NCBI GenBank assembly: GCA_964036275.1
Contig: OZ038435.1
Coordinates: 23,728,559-23,792,558 of the forward strand
Origin: Litoditis marina
Lineage: Eukaryota; Nematoda; Chromadorea; Rhabditida; Rhabditidae
Direction: 5' to 3'
DNA: 64,000 bases
Shown here: in pieces, positions 1 through 37,878 of the stretch
Numbering within the stretch: position 1 is the first letter of the stretch
Layout of the letters: each line of letters starts with the position of its first letter
Notes under the pieces: generated by a model
What the model saw: only the letters and a program-made list of their open reading frames with translations
What the model was told of the DNA's origin: nothing
Databases searched by the model: none
Translations under genes and position numbers: made by a program

Positions 1-25276
<25,276 letters not shown>

Positions 25277-25303
25277 CGTCATAGGATTAGTTTGGTTTCA
25301 TAC

Positions 25304-25310
25304 AATAAAT
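25304..25310 (+). terminator. Polyadenylation signal of WDR19
   Basis: AATAAA lies about 29 nt after the WDR19 stop codon, the only canonical signal before the neighbouring gene's stop codon on the other strand. Confidence 0.6.
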
Positions 25311-25385
25311 ATTATAAATATTTATACGAAAAAAGAGATCAACTGTCACAACAATACCAATATGCAATCATCTCTCTCTTCAAGC

Positions 25386-28300
25386 TCATCTCTGCTTCTC
25401 TGCGCCCTCTGCTCTCAACCTATCCCTCGTATCCGTATTCACTTGTTCATTGGCCAATAGGCGGTCGAGAAAGTTTCGGGTCTGGTCGAGGGCAATCTAG
25501 AAAAAAAATCAATATTTCAAACAGATCAAGATAGATTGTAGTTAGTGGCTTCAATATGAAATGACAGAATTGAAACTGAATGCAAGTAAGGGTGGAAATC
25601 TCTGCTGGTGAAAAGTTAAAAAGATGAACTTGAAAAGGTGAAAAGATGAAAAGATGAAAACGTGAACTTGAAAAGGTGAAAACGTAAACTTAAAAAGTTA
25701 AAAAGATTAAAAAGGTGAACGGAAGGATAATGACGAGTTAAAGATATGGGTATGGTTGATTTATATATTATGACCCCCCACCGGAGACGGATCGGGGGAC
25801 CTCCGAAATTTTTATTTTACCATGCATGCGACGCGCGCACGCGACGCGACAAGTTTGGGCCAAAAACAGACTCTTGCTTAGAACTCGTTTCAAAGTGATT
25901 TTCGTGACTCGATGCAATTATATAAAAGGACCCCCCACCCAAACGGGATCTAGTGGTGTGGCAACTTTTGGAGACGCGACGCGCGCACGCGACGCGTCAA
26001 AATATAAAAATTGTCCAATTAACCTGAGAATTTCAGGGGTGGGGTAATCGAGTGTGGGGATCACGAATATGACCATGGCGTTAAAGGAAACGAAGAGTGC
26101 AAAGGAAAAAAATCTTAAAATGGCTGACACTTGTTGGGAGTAGGGAAACGGGTACGGGGATCACGAATATTGACATGTCGTTAAAGGAGGGCAGAGGTCG
26201 AAGGTCAAACTTCCAAAAATGGCTCAAAGTTGGTGGGAATGGGTAATCGAGTATGGGGATCACGAATATCGACATGTCGTTAAAGGAGGGGAGAGGTCGA
26301 AGGTCAAACTTCCAAAAATGGCTCAAAGTTGGTGGGAATGGGTAATCGAGTATGGGGATCACGAATATCGACATGTCGTTAAAGGAGGGGAGAGGTCGAA
26401 GGTCAAACTTCCAAAAATGGCTCAAAGTTGGTGGGAATGGGTAATCGAGTATGGGGATCACGAATATCGACATGTCGTCAAAGGTGGCGGATCCGGAAAA
26501 TTATTTTACGGATTATGGGTGTGGACTAGTCTGAGGACCAGTGGTGGCCACGGGGATCACTGGGATTTGCTTGGGGTTTGAGTGGGGTTTTTTTTCGTGA
26601 CACAAGTTTTTCGAGAGCGAAGTTGAACGAGAAATCACGACCCCCAATGCCCCTGATCTCAATGTGATCCCCATACTCGATTACCCATTCCCACCAACTT
26701 TGAGCCATTTTTGGAAGTTTGACCTTCGACCTCTGCCCTCCTTTAACGACATGTCAATATTCGTGATCCCCGTACCCGTTTCCCTACTCCCAACAAGTGT
26801 CAGCCATTTTAAGATTTTTTTCCTTTGCACTCTTCGTTTCCTTTAACGCCATGGTCATATTCGTGATCCCCACACTCGATTACCCCACCCCTGAAATTCT
26901 CAGGTTAATTGGACAATTTTTATATTTTGACGCGTCGCGTGCGCGCGTCGCGTCTCCAAAAGTTGCCACACCACTAGATCCCGTTTGGGTGGGGGGTCCT
27001 TTTATATAATTGCATCGAGTCACGAAAATCACTTTGAAACGAGTTCTAAGCAAGAGTCTGTTTTTGGCCCAAACTTGTCGCGTCGCGTGCGCGCGTCGCA
27101 TGCATGGTAAAATAAAAATTTCGGAGGTCCCCCGATCCGTCTCCGGTGGGGGGTCATAATATCTAAATCAACCATACTCATATCTTTAACTCGTCATTAT
27201 CCTTCCGTTCACCTTTTTAATCTTTTTAACTTTTTAAGTTTACGTTTTCACCTTTTCAAGTTCACGTTTTCATCTTTTCATCTTTTCACCTTTTCAAGTT
27301 CATCTTTTTAACTTTTCACCAGCAGAGATTTCCACCCTTAAGAGTGCTTCGGATTTGGGCACTCGCGATGCATCCGAGCATTTCCTGTCTGCACTAAGGT
27401 CGGTGGCTCCGCCTTGAACACGCTCACTCACGCGTTTCTGACATACTCTCACGCTTTATTCACGGGTAAACTGACACTGTAAACTGTTGACTATACGAGC
27501 CAGTCAAACGAAAGAAGGAAAAAAAAAACAGTGCGCATACTATGTAAGACATATGTGTTCCTACGACAAATTCCCGTTGCGCTTCATGAAATTTTGTTCA
27601 GAAACGCGGTGCTACAGCACTCCACATTTACTTTGACGTACTCTAGCTCCTTTAGTTGTCATATTAATTACCTTCTTGATAACGGGTTTGACGACGGAGC
27701 CTATGCCCGTGCTATTTCTTCTTTCCTCGTCTCTCATTGGTTGAAATGGCAGAAATCGACTGAGAAAAGAGGGCTCAACTCTTGGAAAAAGTGGGCGAAC
27801 CGGAGCCAAATCAACTGATTCTATCTGGAAAACTATTTTCATGACCTACAGACTCTAGCAGATTTGTTTTTACAGTGAAATACGTTTCTAGAGACAAATA
27901 TGCTAGTGTCATCATTTAGCAATACTGCAACTCACTCTGAGTACGTATGCTAGAAGATCCCGGCCCGTTCATCCCATCCTGCGTCTCTCGCTCTGCCTTA
28001 CTATTTCTCGTCTCTTACATCCCGGCGGGATGTGAGAGCAGAGAAATAGCGTATGTTTGAGGAGACGCAGAATGGGATGAAGGGGGTGGGGTCTTCTAGC
28101 ATACGTACTCAGAAGTATCATTTCTACGTCAGATCCTACAATTTTCTGGGTTCTGTTCTATTATTAAAAGGTTCTACCAAAAATATGTTGTTTTGAAGCG
28201 GTGTTCTCAGCGCTATATACTCATCCAAAAAGTCAACGGCATACTGTAAGCATCCGCGTAGGAATGCAATAAACTGTGACCAGTGATCTACCTCCCGGTT

Positions 28301-30823
28301 GTGTCCGTAGTACTGGTTGTTGGGTATTGGCCTTATCGTGGGAAACAGGGTAGTTGTGCGCACAGACATTGTGGGAAGAAGATCTCTGGGGAAGGCGTCA
28401 ATTGTGTGGTACATCGAGGGCCGGGGAGGGTAGGCGGGATAGGCGGTCGTTGTACGGATTCTAGAATGAACCGATTGGGACATATATTAGAAATGTCACA
28501 TAAAGTTCGACTTGAAACTGAACTGGTAGGTTGTAGTCACCTGAATACGTATGGTAGAATATCGACACCATCCCATCCTGCGTCTCCTCTAACATACACT
28601 ATTTCTCTGCTTTTACATCCCGCCGGGATGTAAGAGACGAGAATTAGTGAGGCATTACGAGAGACGCAGATGAGATGAAGGTGTCGGGATCTTCTAGCCT
28701 ACGTAATCTGAAGTATGCCCAAACCACTAAGCACAGAAAGTTGTGCACTTTGTTTGCCAGACTGAAGCTAGTTCTCTCACAGAGCAAGCTCCAAGTAAAT
28801 CCCTTCTTTTCAATACCTTATTTCGTACTCGTACCGAACCCAACTAGTTGTGTTGAAATATCTAAAGGAGAGCATGCGTTACCATGTTTGTTGTTATTAT
28901 GGTGAAATCAAGTATAAACATCGAATGAGTTCCGATTTCGACGATTTGGTTCAACATTTATCCACTTAGAATCACATAGGTGAGTTTATTGTTTATAGTG
29001 AAGGATCTATTCGAATTCATCCGAAGTTGTCGTTAGGAGAAACACGTCTCCTATATATGCGGTGTGCGGTCATTCAAAGCTACCAGTAATAGTTTTCTCT
29101 TATGTTCTTGTGAGCGAGGCCATAAATTTTGATGGATAAAGAATATAGATGGATAAGATTAATGGATAGATGGATAGGTGGATGGATGAAAATCATAAAT
29201 CGTAGAGAAGTTCGTAAAATGTGCTCCTGACGTTGTTTCATATCTCACTGTAGATTTTGTGCGCGGACAATGATTCCAGCTAAAGATAATACGTTCTGAA
29301 AACTCATGACTATTTTATTTTCAAGATTAACCCATCACACAGTATACCTGTTCATGTTCCATGGGGGAAACTCGGGCCGAGCTGGACCAGCCTGCACACT
29401 AGCATGGTCAATTACTCTGAAAAAATAAACTATATGAGTCTTTGATTAATATCATATAAATATTGTCTGATGTAATTTGAAAAATGACAGTTTTTCTATT
29501 AGTGTTTTTGAGCAAAATCAAGTCAAATGTACACTACACCAGTGAGTCTATTGCTCTTCTTCATGACAGAAATACATCTAGAGTACACTACACCATGATG
29601 AGTGTCTCTAAGTAAAGTCCACGTGTTATTTATGAAACAACTGACTACATAATGTATATGTCCTAGTTCGAATGCCACCAACTATACTTTTCCTATACCT
29701 GTTGCCGGTCCATTGTACAATATCCGTTTCTGACGGAAGTCGGGGGATGACTACTCTTCTTTCCGGATTGTACGTCTCCGGTAGGTACGGCTGAAAATTG
29801 TATCAAAGAAGGACGATTATGTGGTCCAATCCTAACGATTCAGTCCTTTAAAGTGCAATACATTTTTCAATTGCAGTTTAAAGGACCGTTGACACGGAAT
29901 TGGCCCACATAGTCGTCCTACTTTAAACTTAGGTCAATCGAAACTATGAGAAAATATCTCAGGAGAGTTGAAGCCAAAAGTGTATAGGCCATTTATCTTC
30001 AACAACTCACCTTCGTAGTAGATTTCTCACAGCGGGCCAAACTTTCTACGAATACCAGAGTCTGGGGACAAAATCTCTCGGTCCACCTTCCCTTCCTACC
30101 AAAGAGAGGAGCACATTGAAGATAGGCGGAGGGATCGCTGGAAAATATAATATATTTGTCTCTTCTTCTAATAAGTTGTTCAAGTTCGTGATGAATCGCA
30201 TGTTTCAAAGTCTATTCAATTACTATTAGTGAACGAATAGAATGATTTAGTAATAGTGACACACGCTCCTGATGTTGCGAGTGACCGGAACTCATTTCTG
30301 ACATCGGTATGTGAGTAAAATAGAACAAATTTAAAGTTGTTTTCTCGTGCAGTACTAACAAATTCACAGAATGACTGCATTTACAACGTGAAGGAAGCGT
30401 GTGATGAAATAAATGGATAGAATGAGAACATAATTTGAATGAAAACACATTCAACACCTCGAAGTATTACAATAAGTTGGAGGTACTTATTCCAATGAAC
30501 TAATTCTACGGAAGAACTGACTCTGGATGTGAGCAGAGGAGGTCTCGCTCGTGATCGAGTGGGCAGTCGCCGTTCACAAGACAACCCGATACAACCCTTG
30601 TGGATGGCAATACCGCTGACTGGAAAACACAACTATGGAGGAAGACCGAGTTGAATTTGTAGTCTGATCGAATCATGTTTATAGTCAGATCTCTGAAGAC
30701 GAGTTATACTTGTAGTCTGATTACTGACCACATATTCACATCGCAATTTTTGAAATACTTGTACTCTGATTTCTGAACACAATACACTTCTTGTATAACG
30801 TCCCAGAAATACGCCTTCACCAA

Positions 30824-30897
<74 letters not shown>

Positions 30898-33800
30898 ACT
30901 TGTTTTATTCCAAAAATCGTGTGTTAATCATTCATTCAACACACTGCCTAAACGTTACGATAGTACATTAAACCTATAGTTTTTATCACTTGCACTGAGA
31001 CTTGTTGATAATGCGCAAAGGTTTTCGGGTAACTATTTCTTGGAGTAAACGTATGTTTCTAGAGAGAATATCTGAATTGGACCTCCTGCTCCTGCTCCAC
31101 CTGATTGTCTTCCCAGTCAACCGGGGGTCTCCATGAATTCTCGCTGGTCACCCACACGTCGGAAGGCGCCTCCGGAGCGGGCGGGGCGGTAAAACGGAAC
31201 GGTTTCGGTTCCGGTTGAGGCGGAAACCTAGAAATGAGAATGAAAACAGTTATCGAATCGTGAGATTGTACATGAACGATTGGAATGTGAAATATGCGCG
31301 TTGCTATGTTTTTCGACAGGAGATAAAATCAGTTGTATGCCTGATTCAAAACGTGACTGGGTAAAAACGTTTCTCTCAGTCCTCACGTCATATGGGGTTA
31401 TGTCTCCAAGCCTTATTGAAAGATCATAGATAACGGAAAAAGAACATTACTGCGGTCTCTCCCAATAGAACATGTTCATCAGTGGAAAACTTCTGACGAA
31501 GTATTTCAGTTGGCCAATGCGAGCAAAACAAAACTACATAATTGAAAAACATACCTTATTATTTCATTTGTCGCTCTCGGTAACTCTGTTTGTGGGAAAA
31601 TTGGATTCTCAGATGGCAAAGAAGAGGAGCCTGAAAAAATTAAAGAATAATTTCTCGTTTTTTTCTGGTTTTATTGTTTTCTAACAACTATTACATCCTC
31701 CTGATTTGTTGTTCCTGTTTCTTTTTTCTGGTTCTCGAGCATCAGAAAGTTTATCAGAAAAGAGGAATTTGTGTATTTCAATAGCCCAAAGACCAGAAAG
31801 CATTTCACTTTGAATGTTTTGCTATGTTTACTTCATAGAAAACTCTGACAAAAGTAAAGACTTTTGGTTTTTCGGTGTTTCGGTAACTTTTTTGTATTTC
31901 AGAACACAGTTTCATTTAAATATCTCACCTGTTCCCAGTCGATTGAAATTTCTCTCCGTCGCTATCAGTGCCTCCATCTCTCGCCTCTCCTGCTCCAGAC
32001 GATCTTTCTCTTTTCTCTGCTTCTCTGCCTCTCTCTGTCTTTCAATCTCTCTCAGTTTCTCGGCGATTCTCTTCTTCTTTTCTCTTTCTTGGAAGATCCT
32101 CTCGTTCTCTGCCCTCTGTTGCGCCAACTCTTCTCTCTCTTTCTTCTCTGCTTCTCTCCTGATCTCTTCCAATTTAGCCGCTCTTTCCCTTGCTTTTCTC
32201 TGCTTCTCTGCCTCTCGCCGCTCTTGCTCCTCTCTTTCTGCAACTTCCTTGGCCATCTCCACCTCGATCCTCCTCTGCTTCTCTATCCGTTTTCTCTCTT
32301 TTTCTGCTTCTCGCAACTCTGCCTGTTTTCGTAGAATTTCCTCGTTCCTTGCAATCTCCGCTCTTCTTTCTTCCTCTTTCTCTCGAGCGAGTCTAGCTCT
32401 CTCCGCATGATAACGAGCTATTTCTTCCTGCTTCTTCTTCTCTGCTAACTCCATTTCCTCTCGTTCTCTCAACAGTCTCTGCCTCTCAGCTCTCTTTTTC
32501 TCTTCCATCTCTTTTGCGATTCTCTCCATTTCTTCCCGCTTCTCTTGTTCCCTTCGCTCCTTTTCCTAAATTTTTTTCAGATAAAATGATCGACCGTTCA
32601 TGTGGTATAATTGTAGTACAGGGTCGTTCAGTGAAAAAGCAGCCAGAATTACGTGTTAATCTATTTTTATGTATTTGTAGTTTTTTGAGGTTCGCTATCT
32701 ATATATGTTGTGTGCGAGCATCAAACTACAACTGACGTTTAGTTTCCTGTACCGCCTTGCAAGTGTGAAAAACAAACATGTTGCGAATCCAAAAACGATT
32801 TTTCATTTAGCTTTGCTATCCCTTTAAATTTTCATCGACCCGTAGGTCATAATATAACTTGAGAAAAATATGCGATTCGATACTAACCAGCCTAACTAAA
32901 CTAAAAACGATATTTTACTAGTTATTTTTTAGATCTCACCCTGCGCTCTTCCAGAATTCTTTTCTTCTCTGCCACTCTCTTCTCCTTTTCAGCCAACTCC
33001 GCCAGTCTCTCCTTCTCTGCCCTCTCTCGTTCCCGTAGTGCTGTTTCTATCTGTCTCTGCTTCTCCTGCTCCCTCTCCTTCTCTGCCCTTTCTTTTTCCT
33101 CTTTTTCTCTTATTCTCTGCTCCTCCTCTTTCTTCTGCGCTTCTTTCTCTTCTTTCTGGTTCTTCACGATCATCATTAGTTTGGTCAGAAATTCCTGTTC
33201 CGTCATACTGACTCCGTTGTATTTCACAGTGTATTCCGGCTGAATCGTCGGCTCGCTTTTCGGGGTGGCACTGAAAAATAAACAAATATATAGGGTTCGA
33301 TCTTTGTATTTTGATCCCTATTACAGTTGCCTCTGAGTTAAAGTTCGTAGATTGTGGCATGTATCGAGAACAAACTACAAGAAAGATTTTCGTACAAAAA
33401 CGTACAAAAACGTACAACATCGTACAAAGAGTGAACTTTTTGAGTGAGCTAAGTGAACCATTCAAAATTTCATGGCTGTAGTTATTTCTCTATTTTTCTT
33501 CTCTTTCTCTAATGAGCGAGTGCCACATTCTTCGAATATAGATAAATAAATAATTTAGTAAAAATAAAATTTTGACAGCTGCTCTAGAGAATCTTTCCTA
33601 CATATGGTTTTGCAACAACAATGATGATATATTCATCAGCTGTTCGAAACAGTTGAAGACGTGTATACGAGGAACGAGATCTCCTTCTACAACGACTATT
33701 TCAAACGGTCAGTTCAATAGAACACACGTCTCTCTCGAAATCGCGCGCAGCGCGTAGCGCTGCGCAGATTAGTATTTGTACACAGAATTGCGAGATTTCA

Positions 33801-36719
33801 AAAACTATTAATTACATTTTCTCGAAAATGGCTGGAACATTTTTTTCGGTTTTGATGCAGTCTAACTACTCTTTATTGAAACATCAGGTATACTCAACGA
33901 GTGTAAACATTACCTTTCACGAAAAATTCTTCATATATCAGTTATTCCAAAGCTAACTATACTAATAAAGCTATCAAACTGTGCGTATAAACGTACGAGT
34001 AGTTGTTGGGTGGTTCGGTAGTCGTTCTGTGACGTCCGCCGGGCGCCGGAAACGCCGGCTGGTGGGGCACTTCTGGAATACATAATATACTAGAAGTAAA
34101 ACGAATAGTCACGTGAAAGTAGCGCTCTAATGAGACATCGTGCACTTTCTCATTGCACGTTCTGAGTTCTGCTGTGTTTAACACGTCTCACGTGACTGTA
34201 ATTGACTAGCAGTATAGAAAAAAACTAGGAGCACTTATTGAATCACGTATTATTCCAAAAACTGCTCAAAATTTGAATACAAAAACAGAGCAAAATAATC
34301 CAAAAGTTATTGGAAGTCTTTAGCAAGCAAATTGAGAATCATTAGCCATTTAAGAATTACCCGTGAGAAACCAATGCTCCCTAGAGTACTCGTCTGAGTA
34401 GCTTTTTCTGAACTAGTTTTCTATGTCTATTCGTGTACTTTGAGTAATAACGCGAGGAAAAACGAAATTGTCAACGAAGCAAAGTTCGAGCTTCTAACAC
34501 ACTTTTTGAGTGTCGTCAAAATTCATTATGAATATTGTCGAAACTCAAAATATTTCTCCCAGAGACGACCCAAATGAGCTTTTGGTGCAAGCCAATTTTA
34601 TAAACTGTCCGCCTCACGGGAGACTAGCACAGGGCCCAAAAGATCGGAAGGCGCGGACGCTAACCACTATACCACCTAGGATTATACCAACGCTGTAGAC
34701 GAATCGTGTATATGTGTTTTACACAGCACAAAGTCAGATATACAGTACAACCCAGCCTTGCTTCACGCGACGACTATACCTGATTGAGCCAGTTCCACAG
34801 TTGGCGCCGCACTTGTTGTCTGTCGAATCGGACTCGATACCTCCGAAGTAGAAGTGGCGACCGTGGGAACTACCGTAGTCTTTCTGATCTTTGGTCTCTT
34901 TGTTCTCGTTTTGGTCTTAGTTTTAGTCTTGGGACGAGGTCGCTTCGGTCGTCTCGGGCGTTTGGTCGAAAATACAAACTCTTCCACCGGCGAATGTGTG
35001 GTAGACGTCGGCAAACTTCGGAACTAAAATATTTTTTCTGATTTTTTTTTCATTCCTATATACACTTCTAAGACTCGCTCATCAGAGAAGGAGTGAGCTC
35101 TGAACAGTGCGAAAATGCGACAGACTGTTGAGCACTATTCTCAATTTCAACTCAATTCAACTCAATTAGCTTAACTGAAACCGCTCTATATATCGAAAGG
35201 GCAGATAAATGCCTTCGTCATCAAAATATATCTAATATATAAATGTCTATATATCAAAATGGCAGAGAAATGCCTCTGTTCTGTGACTAAACTGTGTTGT
35301 ATTCAGTTTGAATATCAAGTGTTGTATGTGATTACGGTTGAAAGATGAAACAAACATACACTTGAACCCGCTCTCCTGGTTTGTCCGAAACTCGTGTCTA
35401 TCTTCTGCTCGCGTTCCCTACATACCTAGAATACGAATTAAGTGACCAAACTTACGTTTTTTCCGTACATTGAATCGATGTACACCTCATTACAAGAACT
35501 CCGACTGTAAACCGATTTTACTACAAACACAGCTAGATAGGGTGACATGCCGTGGAGTTGTTTTTGAACCGCGATCGAACTTTATAGTCTTGAAATACTT
35601 TTGAGAATGAGAATGTTACTCGTTTTTTTTCTCCATGGAGGACCATTGATACCATTTGTACTCATAATACGATCACTGAGAATGTTTGATACAGGGTGTT
35701 ACGTTATATGAGTGATTGTCATTAAATATCCTTCAAACACTGACTCAAGCAAAAACCTAAACCAGCCTAGGAATTGTATAAAAATGGTGTCAAGTCGAAA
35801 AGCACATCAAACGACTTCAACACAACCAACTGCAGTAACATCTAGTTGTGTTAGTAGTTTGTACCTTATCAACCGGGTGGAACGTCATTTCCGGGGCACA
35901 CGGCACAATCCACACCCTTCCCGACGGACCGCATTGTTTGTACCTGGAACGAACATGGCGAGGTGAGCTTTTAGGATGTTTCAGTACGTTTTCTAGAATA
36001 TCCTCAGACCTTGATCATTGGCTAAGTGAGCATGGATGATTTCTGAGTGCGTAGCCATGGATCAACGTTTCAGGACCTTCTATAAAACGCACAAAAGTTC
36101 TACGTTTGGTCACTTTTAACTATTCTGATGATGAAATGAACGAATCATATGACACATCAAGCAAATGCAGAGTTTTTCCCCGTTTTTTTCTCTGTTCACT
36201 TCTCTCATATAAAACCGTTTGGCGGGGTGAAGTAACGTACAAAGCTGAAGATAAATTGTGTTCTAACCTATACACATGAAATAACTCATAAAGGTCTCTT
36301 TATACTTTTTGTTGGCGGCAGACACATAGTACATAGATCAAAGTACTGTCATTAATTGTAACCGATACGTACCGTACACGCGATCGATAACTATACTTCG
36401 CTCGATGTATAGGTCACAGACGGAAAAAGTATGAAGGGACCCTCAAGAACAGAACTCGCCTTGATGGATCGCCGACGACTATTTGTAGTCCGTAGTCTGC
36501 TCTAGAACACCGCTCCGAGGTGAAAATCACGTCAGCGGTTACTGTAATGAATTGAGGAATGTTATGGGTATAAATTTAGGAATCAGCTCTCTAAGTTTCT
36601 CATTTAGCGAGAACTAGTGAGTTCTCCTACACATTTCGTGATTCTCTCTGAGCTATGGCCTCTTTCCTCCTTCCCTCATCACTCTATTTTCTCCTCTCTT
36701 TCTCTCTTCTCTCTCTCCC

Positions 36720-36800
<81 letters not shown>

Positions 36801-37623
36801 AGCGGCCGCACCACTGTTGCAAACACAACGACATTTCCTCATAAGCACTTGACAAGTTGGTGCGAAAACAGTCAATATTTGGTCAGTTGATCATTGTCTG
36901 ATCGAATAGCCACTGATTATTGATTATATAATAATCAATAATCTTAATTGTTCGGACCACAATCCTGATCTATAGGGACTGCCCGAATCTTAGTTGTAGT
37001 TTGATCATCATTCACGCTATGATGTGAAGAGGGGAGGGGGCGGGGCGGTCAAACTACAAACACTGTGAGATACACTGATAAGGCTTGCTATAGTCTGTTT
37101 CACGAAACAATAGCCCTCTACAGTAAGATAATAAAACTTACAAGTGAATTTATCATATTTTGTAGGTGTTGTACATAGTTTAAACTTTGTGATTTAGTTT
37201 TCCACTTTGGGTACTACAAGCATACAAAAGAGTGAAACTTGAATTCTGTTTGTTGATTAGATAAATGCGTTTGAATTTTTGGAAGATTACTGTAGAAAGT
37301 CATCGATTGGTGAAACGAACTATAATACTAGAAGTTAACTGTATTGTCATGTAAATTTAGCATTCTATTGAGGCATCGTGCACTTTGTCATTGCACGTTC
37401 TGGTTTCTGCTGAGTTTAACATGTTTCACGTGACTGCGCAGTTACCTAAGAGAATAGCAACCCATTTCATTTTCGGATGTGAGCGTGAGCGGTTTCGTCG
37501 CGTGGGAAAACGGTGGTTTTTTCTGTTGATTTTGACGCCGCAACCTGGGGTATAATCTATGATTGCAGAGGGAATTGCACGACATTAGGGGTAATGAAAA
37601 AGAGAGAGGGAGGAAAATAAGAC

Positions 37624-37672
<49 letters not shown>

Positions 37673-37878
37673 GAAAGCCAGAGATAGAAAAATAGAACGT
37701 GAAAGAATGGGGTGGTAAACTCAGTTCCTCTCTCGCTTTTCCCTCTCCTTCTCTCTCTCCCACCTCTTTTTTTCTCTCCCTCTCATTTGTTTCTTCTCTG
37801 ACGTTCTCTCTCCCTCTTCCTTCCTCTCCAGCCTCAGGCAATCTACCGGTTTTCAAACAGGCATGGGGTTCTGTCTGG
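25386..37878 (-). CDS. Chitin-binding (CBM14) and coiled-coil extracellular protein, 5' exon(s) missing
   Basis: Complement exons: 37847-37878, 35865-35943, 35360-35425, 34780-35023, 33997-34072, 32940-33270, 31929-32565, 31555-31630, 31101-31227, 30522-30619, 30011-30137, 29699-29790, 29348-29416, 28292-28460, 25386-25496. They sum to 2,334 nt, one frame of 777 residues plus TGA. The first three exons make the second half of a peritrophin-A module (TPCLFENRYKQCGPSGRVW, then VPCAPEMTF and DKVC). Next come a Thr/Lys/Pro-rich linker with KTKTKTKT, a roughly 300-residue Glu/Lys/Arg/Gln coiled coil (32940-33270 and 31929-32565), and a Pro-rich linker. A second CBM14 module with six cysteines follows (30522-30619 plus 30011-30137), then a Pro/Tyr-rich tail and a short helical end (LDQTRNFLDRLLAN). 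Such modules bind chitin in cuticle, eggshell or other matrices. The signal peptide and first two cysteines of module 1 should lie above 37,878. The last intron (25497-28291) holds a 1.75-kb palindrome. I do not recognise a named orthologue. Confidence 0.78.
25587..27340. repeat. 1.75-kb palindromic foldback element with 99-bp tandem repeats
   Basis: Left arm (about 25587-26260) and right arm (about 26664-27340) are near-perfect reverse complements, both ending TAAGGGTGGAAATCTCTGCT. The arms contain G/A-rich short repeats (GGTGAAAAGATGAA), paired GACGCGCGCACGCGACGCG blocks and a C-run (CCCCCCACC). The left arm and loop carry three direct copies of a 99-bp unit (starts at about 26201, 26300, 26399); as 99 is divisible by three, long ORFs appear. 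The element lies in the last intron of the chitin-binding gene. Confidence 0.85.
27930..28112. repeat. Palindromic MITE family C
   Basis: Ends GTACGTATGCTAGAAGATCC and its reverse complement, arms with CATCCCATCCTGCGTCTC, centre ACATCCCGGCGGGATGT. Further copies at about 28545-28708 and 57170-57347, and a degenerate one near 55325-55435. Confidence 0.7.
30827..30891. repeat. (AT)n microsatellite
   Basis: About 32 AT units between the possible early stop of the chitin-binding gene and its second chitin-binding module. Confidence 0.97.
31059..31100 (-). other. Read-through alternative 3' end of the chitin-binding gene
   Basis: If the donor after DNQ (GTGGAG at 31100-31095) is not used, the frame continues for 13 codons to an in-frame TAG at 31059-31061. 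An AATAAA on the complement lies near 30903-30908, beyond an AT microsatellite. This could be a short isoform with only the first CBM14 module and the coiled coil. The alternative is that the gene ends here and the second module belongs to another gene, but the downstream exons share phase and lack their own signal-peptide start. Confidence 0.4.
36690..36797. repeat. (CT)n microsatellite
   Basis: Imperfect then perfect CT run within the first resolved intron of the chitin-binding gene. Confidence 0.95.
37629..37667. repeat. (GA)n microsatellite and polypurine/polypyrimidine tract
   Basis: GA run followed by C/T-rich sequence to about 37830, just downstream of the 37847-37878 exon as read on the complement. 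Confidence 0.9.

Noticed and set aside
26219..26581. 120-codon plus-strand frame with 33-residue repeats, and matching complement frames
   Set aside because: Produced by the 99-bp tandem repeat inside the palindrome; mirror-image frames occur on both arms.
30011..30619. Second CBM14 module as a separate gene
   Set aside because: No signal-peptide start found upstream of it, and phases join cleanly to the coiled-coil exons.
31814..32410. 198-codon plus-strand Ser/Phe/Leu-rich frame
   Set aside because: Antisense shadow of the coiled-coil exon on the complement.
36418..36541. Complement exon candidate in front of the first CBM14 exon
   Set aside because: Phase fits the next exon, but it spaces the cysteines 34 residues apart; the exon at 37847-37878 gives the normal CBM14 spacing and the same phase.
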